64,000 nucleotides of DNA from Saccharothrix sp. (GTDB lineage: Bacteria > Actinomycetota > Actinomycetes > Mycobacteriales > Pseudonocardiaceae): assembly GCF_031180885.1 (NCBI RefSeq), contig NZ_JAPSLK010000002.1:124001-188000 (forward strand), in the 5' to 3' direction. Made by a program: the position numbers and the translations under genes. This document shows, piece after piece, positions 50,375 through 59,249 of the stretch. Every line of letters begins with the position of its first letter. Positions within the stretch are counted from its first letter, which is position 1. The notes beneath the pieces were generated by a model. It did no database searches and was not told where the DNA came from. It worked only from the letters and a program-made list of their open reading frames with translations.

Positions 50375-52201
50375 GTGCCCGAATCGCCCGACCACGCGGA
50401 TCCCGCTCCGCGCGAACGCAAGACGGCGGTCCTGCTGGCACTGCGCTACTACGGCCGCGAACTGGTGCGCCAGAAGGCGATGGCCGCACCCGCGCTGATC
50501 TTGCCCGCCCTGGGCAACATCGGCCTGAGCTACCTCGCACCCCTGGTGGTCGCCGCGCTGGTCGGCCGCCTCGCCGCCGGCGGCGACGCCACCGCCGCCA
50601 CGGTCCTGCCCTACGTCCTGGGCTTCGCGGGCATCCTGCTGTTCGCGGAAGTGTTGTGGCGCATCGGCATCCACTGCCTCAACCGCACCGACGGCCGGGG
50701 CATCGAACGCCTCGCCGTGGTCGGCATGGACGAGCTGCTGGCCAAGGACGCGGCGTTCTTCCACGACAACTTCGCGGGCTCGCTGACGAAGCGCGTGCTC
50801 AGCTTCGCCGGGCGGTTCGAGGAGTTCGTGGACACGCTCGCGTTCTCGGTGATCGCCAACCTGGTGCCGCTGATCTTCGCGTCGGTAGTGCTGTGGCGCT
50901 ACGACCCGATGCTGGTCGTCGTGCTGGTCGGCCTGATCATCGTGACCGGATTCGGTGTCGCGCCGCTGGTGCGCCGCCGGCAGAAGCTGGTCGACGAGCG
51001 CGAGGCCGCGTACGCCCGGGTGTCCGGGCACGTCGCGGACACGCTGACCAACATGGAGACGGTCCGGGCGTTCGCCGCGGAACCCCGGGAGGCCGCCGAG
51101 CACCGGGCCCGGGTCGCCGAGAACCGGCGGCTGGCGATGCGGTCCTGGGACTACGGCAACCTGCGCATCGACACCCTGGTCGCGCCGATGTCCGTGCTCA
51201 CCAACGCGCTGGGCCTGCTGGTCGCGGTGACCTTGAGCGACGGGCTGGGCGTCGAGGCGATCCTGGTGACGTTCGCCTACTACAGCAGCGCCACCCGGAT
51301 CATGTTCGAGTTCAACCAGATCTACCGCCGCATGGAGAGCGCTCTCACCGAGGCGGCCCAGTTCACCGAACTCCTGCTGGACCCGCCGACCGTGCTCGAC
51401 CCGCCCGCGCCCGAACCGCTGCGCGCCTCCGCCGCGGACGTCCGGTTCGACCGGGTGACCTTCGCGCACGCGCCGGGCAAGCCGCTGTTCGAGGGGCTGG
51501 ACCTGGACATCCCGGGCGGCACGAAGATCGGCCTGGTGGGTCGGTCGGGTGGCGGTAAGACCACGCTGACCCGGCTCCTGCTGCGGCTGATGGACATCCA
51601 GGGCGGCCGGATCCTGGTCGGCGGCCAGGACATCGCCAAGCTGCGGCAGGCGGACCTGCGCGGGCTGATCGCGTACGTCCCGCAGGAGCCCGCCATGTTC
51701 CACCGGACGCTGCGCGACAACATCGCGTTCGCCCGGCCGGACGCGACGGAGGAGGACATCCAGCGCGCCGCCCGCGCCGCGCACGTGACGGAGTTCGCGC
51801 AGTCCCTGCCCGACGGCTTCGACACGCTGGTCGGCGAGCGCGGTGTGAAGCTGTCGGGCGGCCAGCGGCAACGGGTCGCGCTGGCCCGCGCCATCCTGCG
51901 GAACGCGCCGATCCTGCTGCTGGACGAGGCGACCAGCGCGCTGGACTCGGAGAGCGAGATCCTGGTCCAGGAAGCGTTGTGGCGGCTGATGGAGGGCCGC
52001 ACCGCGATCGTGGTCGCGCACCGGCTGAGCACCATCGTCCGGATGGACCGCCTGGTGGTGCTCGACCGGGGCCGGATCGTGGAGCAGGGCACGCACGAGG
52101 AGTTGCTCCGCGAACAGGGCACCTACGCCCGCCTGTGGCACCACCAGTCGGGCGGGTTCCTCACCGAGGAGACGGAGGCGGAAGCGACCACCGTCTCGTG
52201 A
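50375..52201 (+). CDS. ABC exporter, fused membrane and ATPase domains
   Basis: 608 residues from the GTG at 50375, chosen for GAAGGG 5-8 bp upstream; a GTG 12 codons earlier is open. Residues about 20-320 are the six-helix exporter domain; 340-600 the ATPase: Walker A GRSGGGKTTLTR, Q-loop AYVPQEPAMFHRTLRDN, signature KLSGGQRQRVALARAIL, Walker B ILLLDEATSALD, H-loop VVAHRLST. Works as a homodimer or with a second half-transporter; none is adjacent. Substrate could be a lipid, drug or peptide. Confidence 0.93.
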   Translation: MPESPDHADPAPRERKTAVLLALRYYGRELVRQKAMAAPALILPALGNIGLSYLAPLVVAALVGRLAAGGDATAATVLPYVLGFAGILLFAEVLWRIGIHCLNRTDGRGIERLAVVGMDELLAKDAAFFHDNFAGSLTKRVLSFAGRFEEFVDTLAFSVIANLVPLIFASVVLWRYDPMLVVVLVGLIIVTGFGVAPLVRRRQKLVDEREAAYARVSGHVADTLTNMETVRAFAAEPREAAEHRARVAENRRLAMRSWDYGNLRIDTLVAPMSVLTNALGLLVAVTLSDGLGVEAILVTFAYYSSATRIMFEFNQIYRRMESALTEAAQFTELLLDPPTVLDPPAPEPLRASAADVRFDRVTFAHAPGKPLFEGLDLDIPGGTKIGLVGRSGGGKTTLTRLLLRLMDIQGGRILVGGQDIAKLRQADLRGLIAYVPQEPAMFHRTLRDNIAFARPDATEEDIQRAARAAHVTEFAQSLPDGFDTLVGERGVKLSGGQRQRVALARAILRNAPILLLDEATSALDSESEILVQEALWRLMEGRTAIVVAHRLSTIVRMDRLVVLDRGRIVEQGTHEELLREQGTYARLWHHQSGGFLTEETEAEATTVS

Positions 52202-52206
52202 TCAGG

Positions 52207-52233
52207 GGTGGGGCACGGATTCCGTGCCCCACC
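52207..52233. terminator. Hairpin terminator between convergent genes
   Basis: GGTGGGGCACGG and CCGTGCCCCACC, perfect 12-bp stem with 3-nt loop, 5 bp after the exporter stop and 27 bp before the stop of the convergent gene. Confidence 0.85.
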
Positions 52234-52259
52234 TCGCTCATGGACCTTCCAGGCCGCTG

Positions 52260-52877
52260 TCACACCTCGCGGAACTTCCGGGCCGCCGCCACTCCCGCCG
52301 CCACGTCCCAGCCCGTGGCCCCCACAACTGCCGCCATGTGCGCTTCGGTCACGTCGCCGTCCGCGGCGATCAGGGCGTCGATCGCCCCAGCGTCAGGCCG
52401 CACGGGCGCGTCCTGGGTGAACTCGGTGATCGCCTCGCGGCAGCTCCGGTCGTCCAGTGCAGGCAGGCCGACCGACTCGAACCCGTCGTCGAGGTCGTAG
52501 GGCGCACGCTGCCACCGCCCGCCCTCGAAGCCGTAGACGAACCCCACCCAGAGCCCCTGGTCGACGACCACCCGAACCGGCGGGGACCACCAGTCCGGCG
52601 CGCCGGCCAGCAGGTCGGTCTCCGGCTCCTCGAAGTACTCGGCCGCGTTGGCGTAGTAGGTCTCGGAGTACTCGTGGTCGTGCCCGAGCAGGACCGCCCG
52701 GCCGCCGCCGAGGTGGTGCAGGTCCGCCCAGTTCCCGCCGCCGTCGTCGAAGTGCCACACGGTCCCGTCGGCGTGGCAGTTGGCGCCCCAGCCGCGCGCC
52801 GCGCACACCGCCGCGAACGCCGCCCACCGACCGCGCAGGCGCAGCGGATCGGGCAGTTCCACCTCGACCAGTCCCAC
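52260..52877 (-). CDS. Hypothetical protein
   Basis: 205 residues from the GTG at 52877, chosen because AAAGGAGGA lies 4-6 bp upstream; an ATG 8 codons further up lacks an RBS. Acidic, tryptophan-rich, soluble. Segments: WHFDDGGGNWADLHHLGGG, YYANAAEYFEEPETDLL, LWVGFVYGFEGGRWQRAPYD. It resembles immunity/SMI1-like or DUF-type cytosolic proteins only in composition; no family named. Divergent from a GNAT gene across 79 bp. Confidence 0.72.
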   Translation of the reverse strand: MGLVEVELPDPLRLRGRWAAFAAVCAARGWGANCHADGTVWHFDDGGGNWADLHHLGGGRAVLLGHDHEYSETYYANAAEYFEEPETDLLAGAPDWWSPPVRVVVDQGLWVGFVYGFEGGRWQRAPYDLDDGFESVGLPALDDRSCREAITEFTQDAPVRPDAGAIDALIAADGDVTEAHMAAVVGATGWDVAAGVAAARKFREV

Positions 52878-52922
52878 CGGTCCTCCTTTCGCCCAAGTCA
52901 TGACCCCAGCCACCTATTGCCA

Positions 52923-52952
52923 TATACTTGCAACAAGCTCACCCGACGGAGG
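52923..52952 (+). promoter_or_regulatory. -10 box and strong RBS of the GNAT gene
   Basis: TATACT (52923-52928) is a near-consensus -10, with CATGAC 18 bp upstream as a weak -35. GGAGG at 52948-52952 sits 4 bp before the ATG. Confidence 0.5.
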
Positions 52953-52956
52953 ACCC

Positions 52957-53616
52957 ATGACCGGCTTGGCGCAGCACTCCCTCACCGACCTCGTCCGCCT
53001 GTGGGAACGGGGCTGGCGCGAGTGCCGCGGCTGGCCGACCCCCGAGGAGGCCGGCGGCGGCCTGCACCTGTTGCAGGAACAGCCCCACCGCCACCGCGAG
53101 ATCATCGCACTGCACGACGACGACACCACGGTGAGCACCCTGGCCGAGGAAGCCGCCGCCGCGACCAAGCCGACGTGGGTCACCGTCCCCACCACCAGAC
53201 CCGACGAGGTCACGAGAACACTCCAGTCCGCCAGCCTGACCCCGCGCGACACCCTCGAGTACCTGATGACCCGCCCGTTGTCCGGCCACCCGACCCGCAC
53301 CCCCGCGGACCTCTACCAAGTCACGACTACCCGCACCGGCCCTCTCATCAAGGTCGAAGTGCACACCGACGACGATTGGGCCGCCCGCGGCCAAACGTCC
53401 GTGGTAGACGGCTACACGGTCCCCGACAAGATCGAAACCCACCCCGACCACCGCCGCCGCGGCCTGGGCACGATGGTGATGGGCACCCTCATCACCGAGG
53501 CGATGGCCGACAGCGCCCACACCGGCATCCTCATCGCCAGCCCCGAGGGCCAGGCCCTCTACACCTCACTCGGCTGGACCACGACCGCCACCGTAATCAT
53601 CGCCACCAACACCTGA
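52957..53616 (+). CDS. GNAT-family N-acetyltransferase
   Basis: 219 residues, ATG with GGAGG. The C-terminal half is GNAT: strand 4 and the acetyl-CoA loop DKIETHPDHRRRGLGTMVMG (R/Q-x-x-G-x-G/A as RRRGLG), then GQALYTSLGWTT. The N-terminal half is helical and may be substrate specific. Soluble acetyltransferase for an amine of unknown nature. Ends at a shared terminator. Confidence 0.86.
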   Translation: MTGLAQHSLTDLVRLWERGWRECRGWPTPEEAGGGLHLLQEQPHRHREIIALHDDDTTVSTLAEEAAAATKPTWVTVPTTRPDEVTRTLQSASLTPRDTLEYLMTRPLSGHPTRTPADLYQVTTTRTGPLIKVEVHTDDDWAARGQTSVVDGYTVPDKIETHPDHRRRGLGTMVMGTLITEAMADSAHTGILIASPEGQALYTSLGWTTTATVIIATNT

Positions 53617-53617
53617 A

Positions 53618-53655
53618 GACGGGTTGGCGCGGCAGCGCTGTCGCACCAACCCGTC
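53618..53655. terminator. Bidirectional hairpin terminator
   Basis: GACGGGTTGG and CCAACCCGTC pair in a 10-bp core, extended by GC/GC with one wobble, between the convergent GNAT and carboxypeptidase genes. Confidence 0.85.
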
Positions 53656-53663
53656 TCCGGCGG

Positions 53664-56600
53664 TCACCCGCCGAGGAGGTGGTCCAGGACGCGGTCCAAA
53701 ACCTGCGTGCGGGCCGTCGCGTCGGTGATGCCCTCGAAGCCGAAACCGAAGTACAGCGTGTCGGCCGTGGCCACCACCGCGCCCTCCGGGAACCCCGCCG
53801 CGGTGATGCGCGCGAAGTCGTTGGGGTTGGCCGTGCTGCCCGGCGGCGGGCCGGTGATCGCCCAGCCGTCCAGGCCGTTCTCGAACGACGTGCTCCCCTC
53901 GCCCGTGGACACCTCGATGTCGTCGATGAACACGCCCAGGCCCTGGATCGACCAGTCGCTGACGTAGGCGATGGCGACCTCGACCTGCGCTCCCGCGTAG
54001 CCGCTCAGGTCGACGCGCCACTGCTGCCAGCCGCCGGAGCTGCCGGACGCCGCGTGCCACTCACCCGTGGACCCGACCGGCGAGCACGTGCCGTCGGGGT
54101 TGAGGGTCTGGTAGTGGTCCAGCTGCGGGTGCAGTTCGCGCCAGCCCTCCGGGCAGCTGTCGCCGGTGTCGGTGGACGTGTGGCCGTTGGTGTCGGGCAG
54201 GGTCGTCCAGTTCTCCGTGCCGACCGGACGGGCCTCGACGAACAGGTGGTCCCACGCGGGTTCGATGTCGTAGGAGGTCCAGAACGTCATGGTCGCGCCG
54301 GCCGCGGGCACGTCGATCGTCCGGGTCAGCCGCTTGTAGGAGACGTCCCCGATCTGCGAGTACACGTAGTAGTCGCCGGTGTGCGGGTCGAACGGCCCGC
54401 CCGCCCGCTCCCACGCCGCCACCGGGGTGCTCGCGAACTGCGGGTACCGGTCCGCGGGCAGCAGGGCGCTGGTGCTGATGAACGACGCCGTCCGCGACTG
54501 GTTCTGCGCGCTGTCGGTGCCGTTGAGCGTGAAGGCCAAGCCCTCCAACGGGGTCGCCACGCCGCGGACCGGCAGCGCTTCGCCGGTCTCGCCGTCCAGC
54601 CCGGCTCCGGCGTTGAGCAGACCCGCGCCGAACCAGTACTCCAGGACGTCGTTGACGCCGTTGCCCGAACCGCTCAGCGGACGGCAGCGCGGCGCCACGG
54701 CCCCGGTGCACGGCGCGTTCTCGAACGGGTCGTAGAGCTGGGTGCCCAGCGCGGTGCTGTACTGGTGCCCGGCGGAGTTGCCGGTGTAGAACACCTTCCC
54801 GCCCTCGTTGAGGTAGTCGCGCACCTCGAACAGCTCGGTCTGGGCGAGGCTGGAGACGTTGCCGGCGGTCATGCCGGGTTCGCGGGTGACCAGGTCGTCG
54901 CCCGTGTACCAGATCACCGCGTCGTAGTGGGACAGCACGCCCAACGCGTCCGGCGCGGTGCGGCCGTTGGCGTCCACGTCGTAGACGTCGTAGGACATGC
55001 CCAGGGCGTTCAGCGCGTCGGCGTAGTACGACACGTACTGCGGCGCCGTCACGCCGGGCTTGGCCGGCGACAGGCCCGTGTAGTCCTCCGCCGCCATCAC
55101 CAGCACGCGGGCGCCGCTCTCCGCCGCGGCCCGGTACTCGAAGGACGAACTGGTCGCGCCGCCGCCCTCGAACCACACCTTGACCGTGTCACCCGGGTTC
55201 GTGCCGGTCACCTGCCCGGTCATGACGTGGTAGTAGTTCGAGTTGCCCACGCCGTAGCGCTCACCACCGGCCCACTCGCTGGTCGGCGCGCTCTGCACCG
55301 CACCGCCGTTGACCTGCCAGCGCGCGGTGACCGCGCCCAGCGAACGCTTCGCCAGCACCCGCACCTCCTGCGGGTCGCCGTAGGAGACGTCGAAGGTGAA
55401 GTCCAGCATGGACAACGGCCCGTTCTCCGGGTCGGCGTCGGCCTGGTCGAGGTAGAACGGCTGCGCGGTGATGCCCACCGCCGACTGCGGGTTCGCCGGG
55501 TCGGTCGCCGACCGGGCCAGGGACAGCGAGAACGGCAGGGTCTTCTGGAACTCCGCCTCCACCAGCGCCTCGTCGTCGGGGAACACGAACCCGCAACCGT
55601 CGCAGCCCTCACCCAGTTCCGGGGTGAACGCGACGGTGCCGGCGGCGCTGTCGGCGTAGTCGGTGGTCTCGCCGTTGGTCACGTACAGCTCGTCGGAGCT
55701 GATGCCCGGGTCGAAGCCGGCGATCGCCGGGTTGGCGTCGGTGCCCGCCAGGGCCACGTAGATCGGGTTGTCCGCCTCGGGCGAGCCGGTCTGCCAGCCC
55801 TGCGGGTAGAGGATCCAGTTGCCCGTGGAGTGCCAGTTCGACTGGAACTTCGGCTTGACCCGGTCGATCAGGCCCTGCATGGCCCGGGTCTCCGGCTCGG
55901 AGGCCGCGCCCGGGCCGCGGTAGGTCTCGCTGGACGGGGTGGACGACGAGCCCTCGTTGTCGTAGTCCCAGTGCTCGTCGAAGTTGCGGTTCGGGTCGAC
56001 GCCGTCGCCCGGGTTCACCGCGCCGTTGCCGTCGTTGTCGCGGAGGTTCTTGCGCCACAGGCGTTCCACGTCGAACGAGTACTGGTAGCCGTCCGGGTTG
56101 GCGACCACCACGAACCACAGCTCGGTGGTCTTGAGCAGGTCCTTGACCACCGGGTCGTCGGCCTTGAACCGGTCGATGAAGTGGCGCAGCAGCCGCCGGT
56201 TGACCTCGACGCTGATCCACTCGCGGGCGTGCTGCAACGACGAGTACAGCACCGCCGGGCGCGCGCCGTCCCGGATGCCCGGCGCGCCCTGGGTGACCTT
56301 CAGGCCGATGATCTCGCGGCCCTGGGCGGTGCGGCCCAGCACGGACAGCTTGACCAGGTTGCGGTTGGCGCGGGCCAGCGAGTACAGCTCGTCGCGGATG
56401 CCGCCGGGCTCGTCGAACGACCGCCACACGGTGTAGCCGTTCACGGCCTGCTCGGCGGCCAGTTGGCGGGCCGACTTGCCGTCCTTGGACTTCTTCACCT
56501 CCAGCGGGACACCGCGCTGCGCCAGCCGGTCCCGCTCGCTGTCCGCCAGCACCACCTCGACCCGCACCCGTTCACCGACCACCCGGCTGGACACCACGTC

Positions 56601-56753
56601 GAGCCCTTCGCGGACCAGGGCCGCCGCGTCGGTCGGCGCGACCTCCGCGACGTAGACGTCGAGCGGGTCGGTGGACGGCGCCGCCGCGGCGGGGGTGGTG
56701 ACCCCGGCGAGGACCAGGGTCAGCGAGGCGAGGACGGCAGCGGACCGCTTCAT
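53664..56753 (-). CDS. Secreted M14-family zinc carboxypeptidase with C-terminal extensions
   Basis: 1029 residues. Signal peptide 1-24 (MKRSAAVLASLTLVLAG), propeptide-like part to about 110, then the M14 domain to about 420: zinc ligands in LQHAREWISVE (about 172-175) and SNWHSTGNW (about 306), substrate binding NPDGYQYS and DPNRNFDEHW, catalytic Glu in FTPELGEG (about 376). The remaining 600 residues include an Ig-like part, a ThuA/GATase-like region (YTGLSPAKPGV..., VLSHYDAVIWYTGDD) and a MAM/immune-inhibitor-A-like tail (FIDDIEVSTGEG, FENGLDGW). Extracellular peptide or protein trimming. Longer than stand-alone M14 enzymes. Confidence 0.93.
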   Translation of the reverse strand: MKRSAAVLASLTLVLAGVTTPAAAAPSTDPLDVYVAEVAPTDAAALVREGLDVVSSRVVGERVRVEVVLADSERDRLAQRGVPLEVKKSKDGKSARQLAAEQAVNGYTVWRSFDEPGGIRDELYSLARANRNLVKLSVLGRTAQGREIIGLKVTQGAPGIRDGARPAVLYSSLQHAREWISVEVNRRLLRHFIDRFKADDPVVKDLLKTTELWFVVVANPDGYQYSFDVERLWRKNLRDNDGNGAVNPGDGVDPNRNFDEHWDYDNEGSSSTPSSETYRGPGAASEPETRAMQGLIDRVKPKFQSNWHSTGNWILYPQGWQTGSPEADNPIYVALAGTDANPAIAGFDPGISSDELYVTNGETTDYADSAAGTVAFTPELGEGCDGCGFVFPDDEALVEAEFQKTLPFSLSLARSATDPANPQSAVGITAQPFYLDQADADPENGPLSMLDFTFDVSYGDPQEVRVLAKRSLGAVTARWQVNGGAVQSAPTSEWAGGERYGVGNSNYYHVMTGQVTGTNPGDTVKVWFEGGGATSSSFEYRAAAESGARVLVMAAEDYTGLSPAKPGVTAPQYVSYYADALNALGMSYDVYDVDANGRTAPDALGVLSHYDAVIWYTGDDLVTREPGMTAGNVSSLAQTELFEVRDYLNEGGKVFYTGNSAGHQYSTALGTQLYDPFENAPCTGAVAPRCRPLSGSGNGVNDVLEYWFGAGLLNAGAGLDGETGEALPVRGVATPLEGLAFTLNGTDSAQNQSRTASFISTSALLPADRYPQFASTPVAAWERAGGPFDPHTGDYYVYSQIGDVSYKRLTRTIDVPAAGATMTFWTSYDIEPAWDHLFVEARPVGTENWTTLPDTNGHTSTDTGDSCPEGWRELHPQLDHYQTLNPDGTCSPVGSTGEWHAASGSSGGWQQWRVDLSGYAGAQVEVAIAYVSDWSIQGLGVFIDDIEVSTGEGSTSFENGLDGWAITGPPPGSTANPNDFARITAAGFPEGAVVATADTLYFGFGFEGITDATARTQVLDRVLDHLLGG

Positions 56754-56827
56754 GGCGCGCTCCTTCCGAGCATCCGGGCGGCGGCGGAAGTCCTGCCCTG
56801 CGACGCTACGCCCGTCGGAGGTGACCG

Positions 56828-56850
56828 CTATGGGCCGAAAGGCCCTATAG
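56828..56850. terminator. Hairpin with GAAA loop at the end of the frameshifted gene
   Basis: CTATGGGCC and GGCCCTATAG pair around GAAA with one bulged T. It includes the TAG at 56845-56847 and separates the kinase-linked gene from the carboxypeptidase leader. Confidence 0.55.
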
Positions 56851-57227
56851 CCGGCAGGGGCTCGCGGTGCGTCGGTGATCGGTCACGCGGCGGAACAGCC
56901 GGTTCAGGTAAAGGAAGTCGGTGCCGTCGTGTTCCAGGTGGGCGAACTCCCTTCGCGCGCCGTCCAGCTCCGCCACGAACCGGCCGCGACCGGTGGGCGT
57001 GACCGGCTTGCGCGGCTCCGGCCCCAACGCCCAGCACAGACCGCAGCTTGAGTCCACTGTGGACCCTTCGCGCAGGCTGACTGACCTGCTCCTCGCGCAT
57101 CGCCTGCGCGGACCCCACGGCGCTGTTGTCCAGGTGGGCGGCGGTGAACCGCAGGAGGTCGCGGGCGGCGCCAGTAGCCGGGGACGTCGTGACGGGCGGC
57201 GAGGTCGTGGAGGTAGCCGAGGGTCAT
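56845..57227 (-). pseudogene. Frameshifted gene coupled to the Ser/Thr kinase
   Basis: The ATG at 57227 overlaps the kinase stop (ATGA). Coding-like sequence runs through three frames in turn: TLGYLHDLAARHDVPGYWRR, then ARDLLRFTAAHLDNSAVGSA, then FVAELDGARREFAHLEHDGT and FLYLNRLFRRVTDHRR to a TAG at 56845. At least two frame changes are needed, near 57165 and 57050. Intact product would be about 125 residues. Family not recognised. Could be a decayed kinase partner, or two sequencing errors. Confidence 0.55.
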
Positions 57228-58993
57228 GCCTGGCCGTCGATCATCCAGACGCCCCTGACCGGCACCAGTGTGTAGACGTGGTTGTAGGTCTCGGTGGCGC
57301 CGGCCTTCGTGGTGTAGGTGATGGTCGCGGCGACCCGGTTCTCACCTTGGGGGCTGATGTTCGACAGCTGCACGGCGGCGATCTTGCCCCAGAAGTCCTG
57401 GTATTCCGCGAAGGTCTGGCCACCGTTGAAGGTGGTGCGGAAGTTCTCGGTGAGGCGGGACCAGCCGGCCTGGGTGTCGGCGGGGAGGAGGGCGTAGTAG
57501 TCGGTGAGGCCCTTGTCCGCGCCGCCGGCCGGTTGCGGGGGTGCGGTGGTCGCCTGCGTGGTGGTGGTCGTGGGTTGGTCGTCGGAGGTGACCGGGGGCT
57601 GTTGCGGTTCGGGGCTGGGTTCGGTGGTGGTCGAGGTGGACTGGTCGGTGGGGCCGGCGGCCGGGTCGGTGGGGGTCTTGTCGCGGTTGAGCAGGACGAC
57701 ACCCACGACGACGGCGAGCAGCACGGCGAGTCCGGCGGCCAGGAGGACGATGGCGCGCTTGCGGTCGCGCTGCTCCGCTTCGTCCTCGATGGGCCGGGTC
57801 ACGGGTGGGGTGTCGGCGGCCGGCGCGGCCGGGCTGTACGCAGCGGCCGGCTGAGCGGCGGGGGGCGTCGGCGGCCCGTAGGAGGCCGGCTGAGCCGCGG
57901 GCGGCGTGGGCGGGCCGTAGGCGGCCGGCCGGGCGGCGGGCGGCGTGGGTGGGTTGGCTGCGTCCGGCGTCGGCGCGGCGGCGGGTGACTGAGCGGCGGG
58001 CGGGGTTGCCGGCGGTGGCGTGGGCGGGTTGTCACCGGTCGGCGCGGGCGCCTCGGGCGCGGGCTCGGCGGCGGCCTCCTCCGCTCCCGACGCGGGCTCG
58101 GTGTCGGCCGGGACAGTCGGCGGAACGATGACGCGGGTTGCCGGGGCCTGGGGCAGCGCGGCGGCCAGGACCGTCGCGGGGTCGACCGTCTCCTCGCTGA
58201 GCATCCGGACCGCTTCGGCCATCGTCGGCCGGGTCTCCGGGTTCGGGTCCAGCAGCCGGGTCAGGACCGGTTCCAGCGACCCCGCGTTCTGCGGCGGCGG
58301 GTACTTGCCCTCGGCCGCCTTGTGCAGCAGCAGGATCGGGTTGCCGTCCGTGCCGAACGGCGGCGCACCCTCCAGCGCCGCGTACAGGGTCGCGCCGACC
58401 CCGAACACGTCCGCCGGGAACCCGATCTCCTCACCCCGCGCGACCTCCGGGGCCAGGTAGGCGGGCGTGCCGACGAGCATGCCGGTCGCCGTGATCGTCC
58501 CCTCCCCGGCCACGCGGGACGTGCCGAAGTCGGTCACCTTCACCGTGCCGAACTCGGTCACCAGCACGTTGCCGGGCTTGACGTCCCGGTGCACGACACC
58601 GGACGCGTGCGCCGCCGCCAGCCCCGCCGCCAACTGGGCGCCGACCCGTCTGACCTCGTCCGGCGGCATGGTGCCGCGCTCGGCCAGGATCGCCGCGAGG
58701 CTGCGCGACGGCAGGTACTCCATCACCAGCCACGGCCGGTTGTCGTCCTCGACCACGTCGTAGAGCGCGATCACGTTGGCGTGCTGGAGCCGCGCGGCGA
58801 TCCGGCCCTCGCGGACCGCGCGGCGCACCGAGTCCGAGTCGAAACCGTTGCGGGTCACCAACTCCTTGAGCGCGACGATGCGCCGCAACCGGGTGTCCTC
58901 GGCGCGCCACACCACGCCCATGCCACCCGCGCCGATCCGGTCCGTCAACCGGTACCGGCCCGCGACGGTGCGCTCCTCCACCACTTCCCCCAT
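57224..58993 (-). CDS. PknB-type receptor Ser/Thr protein kinase
   Basis: 589 residues from the ATG of MGEVVEERTVAGRYRL (GAGGGG upstream); codons further up are not kinase-like. Kinase domain 12-265: G-loop RIGAGGMGVVW, Lys in IVALKEL, HRDVKPGN, VTDFGTS, YLAPEVA. A 150-residue Pro/Ala linker has near-identical PPTPPAAQPA-Y-G units. One membrane helix (about 417-440, IVLLAAGLAVLLAVVVGVVLL in two blocks), then a Thr/Ser-rich spacer and a 110-residue outer NTF2-like domain ending VRGVWMIDGQA. It should sense an external cue, not through PASTA repeats. Coupled to a frameshifted gene downstream. Confidence 0.93.
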   Translation of the reverse strand: MGEVVEERTVAGRYRLTDRIGAGGMGVVWRAEDTRLRRIVALKELVTRNGFDSDSVRRAVREGRIAARLQHANVIALYDVVEDDNRPWLVMEYLPSRSLAAILAERGTMPPDEVRRVGAQLAAGLAAAHASGVVHRDVKPGNVLVTEFGTVKVTDFGTSRVAGEGTITATGMLVGTPAYLAPEVARGEEIGFPADVFGVGATLYAALEGAPPFGTDGNPILLLHKAAEGKYPPPQNAGSLEPVLTRLLDPNPETRPTMAEAVRMLSEETVDPATVLAAALPQAPATRVIVPPTVPADTEPASGAEEAAAEPAPEAPAPTGDNPPTPPPATPPAAQSPAAAPTPDAANPPTPPAARPAAYGPPTPPAAQPASYGPPTPPAAQPAAAYSPAAPAADTPPVTRPIEDEAEQRDRKRAIVLLAAGLAVLLAVVVGVVLLNRDKTPTDPAAGPTDQSTSTTTEPSPEPQQPPVTSDDQPTTTTTQATTAPPQPAGGADKGLTDYYALLPADTQAGWSRLTENFRTTFNGGQTFAEYQDFWGKIAAVQLSNISPQGENRVAATITYTTKAGATETYNHVYTLVPVRGVWMIDGQA

Positions 58994-59156
58994 CCCCTCA
59001 GCGATCGCGTCCGCCCGATCCGGCGACCGTCGAACGTGTGTACCCGACCACGATGCCGGCCGACGGCCGCCCCGTCCGCGAGCACCCCGTGGTGTGTCGC
59101 GCACACCCCGACGCGCCGGCACCCGCAAATGCAGGTCACGACCACGGAATGAAATG

Positions 59157-59175
59157 AATGGTAAGGCTAACCTAA
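59157..59175 (+). promoter_or_regulatory. DtxR/IdeR-type iron box
   Basis: AATGGTAAGGCTAACCTAA matches the actinobacterial iron-box consensus TTAGGTTAGGCTAACCTAA at 15 of 19 positions, including the whole right arm. It lies 75 bp before the DUF1540 gene in the 256-bp gap divergent from the kinase. With iron loaded, IdeR/DmdR would repress. Confidence 0.75.
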
Positions 59176-59249
59176 TCATTCTCGTGTTGCGACCATGGAA
59201 TAGCTGGGGCACTGTGCGAAACGGCGAAACAAACGACCGAGGAGCCGGG

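Noticed and set aside
52224..57002. 1592-codon plus-strand frame
   Set aside because: Crosses several real genes on both strands and contains only composition-driven residues.
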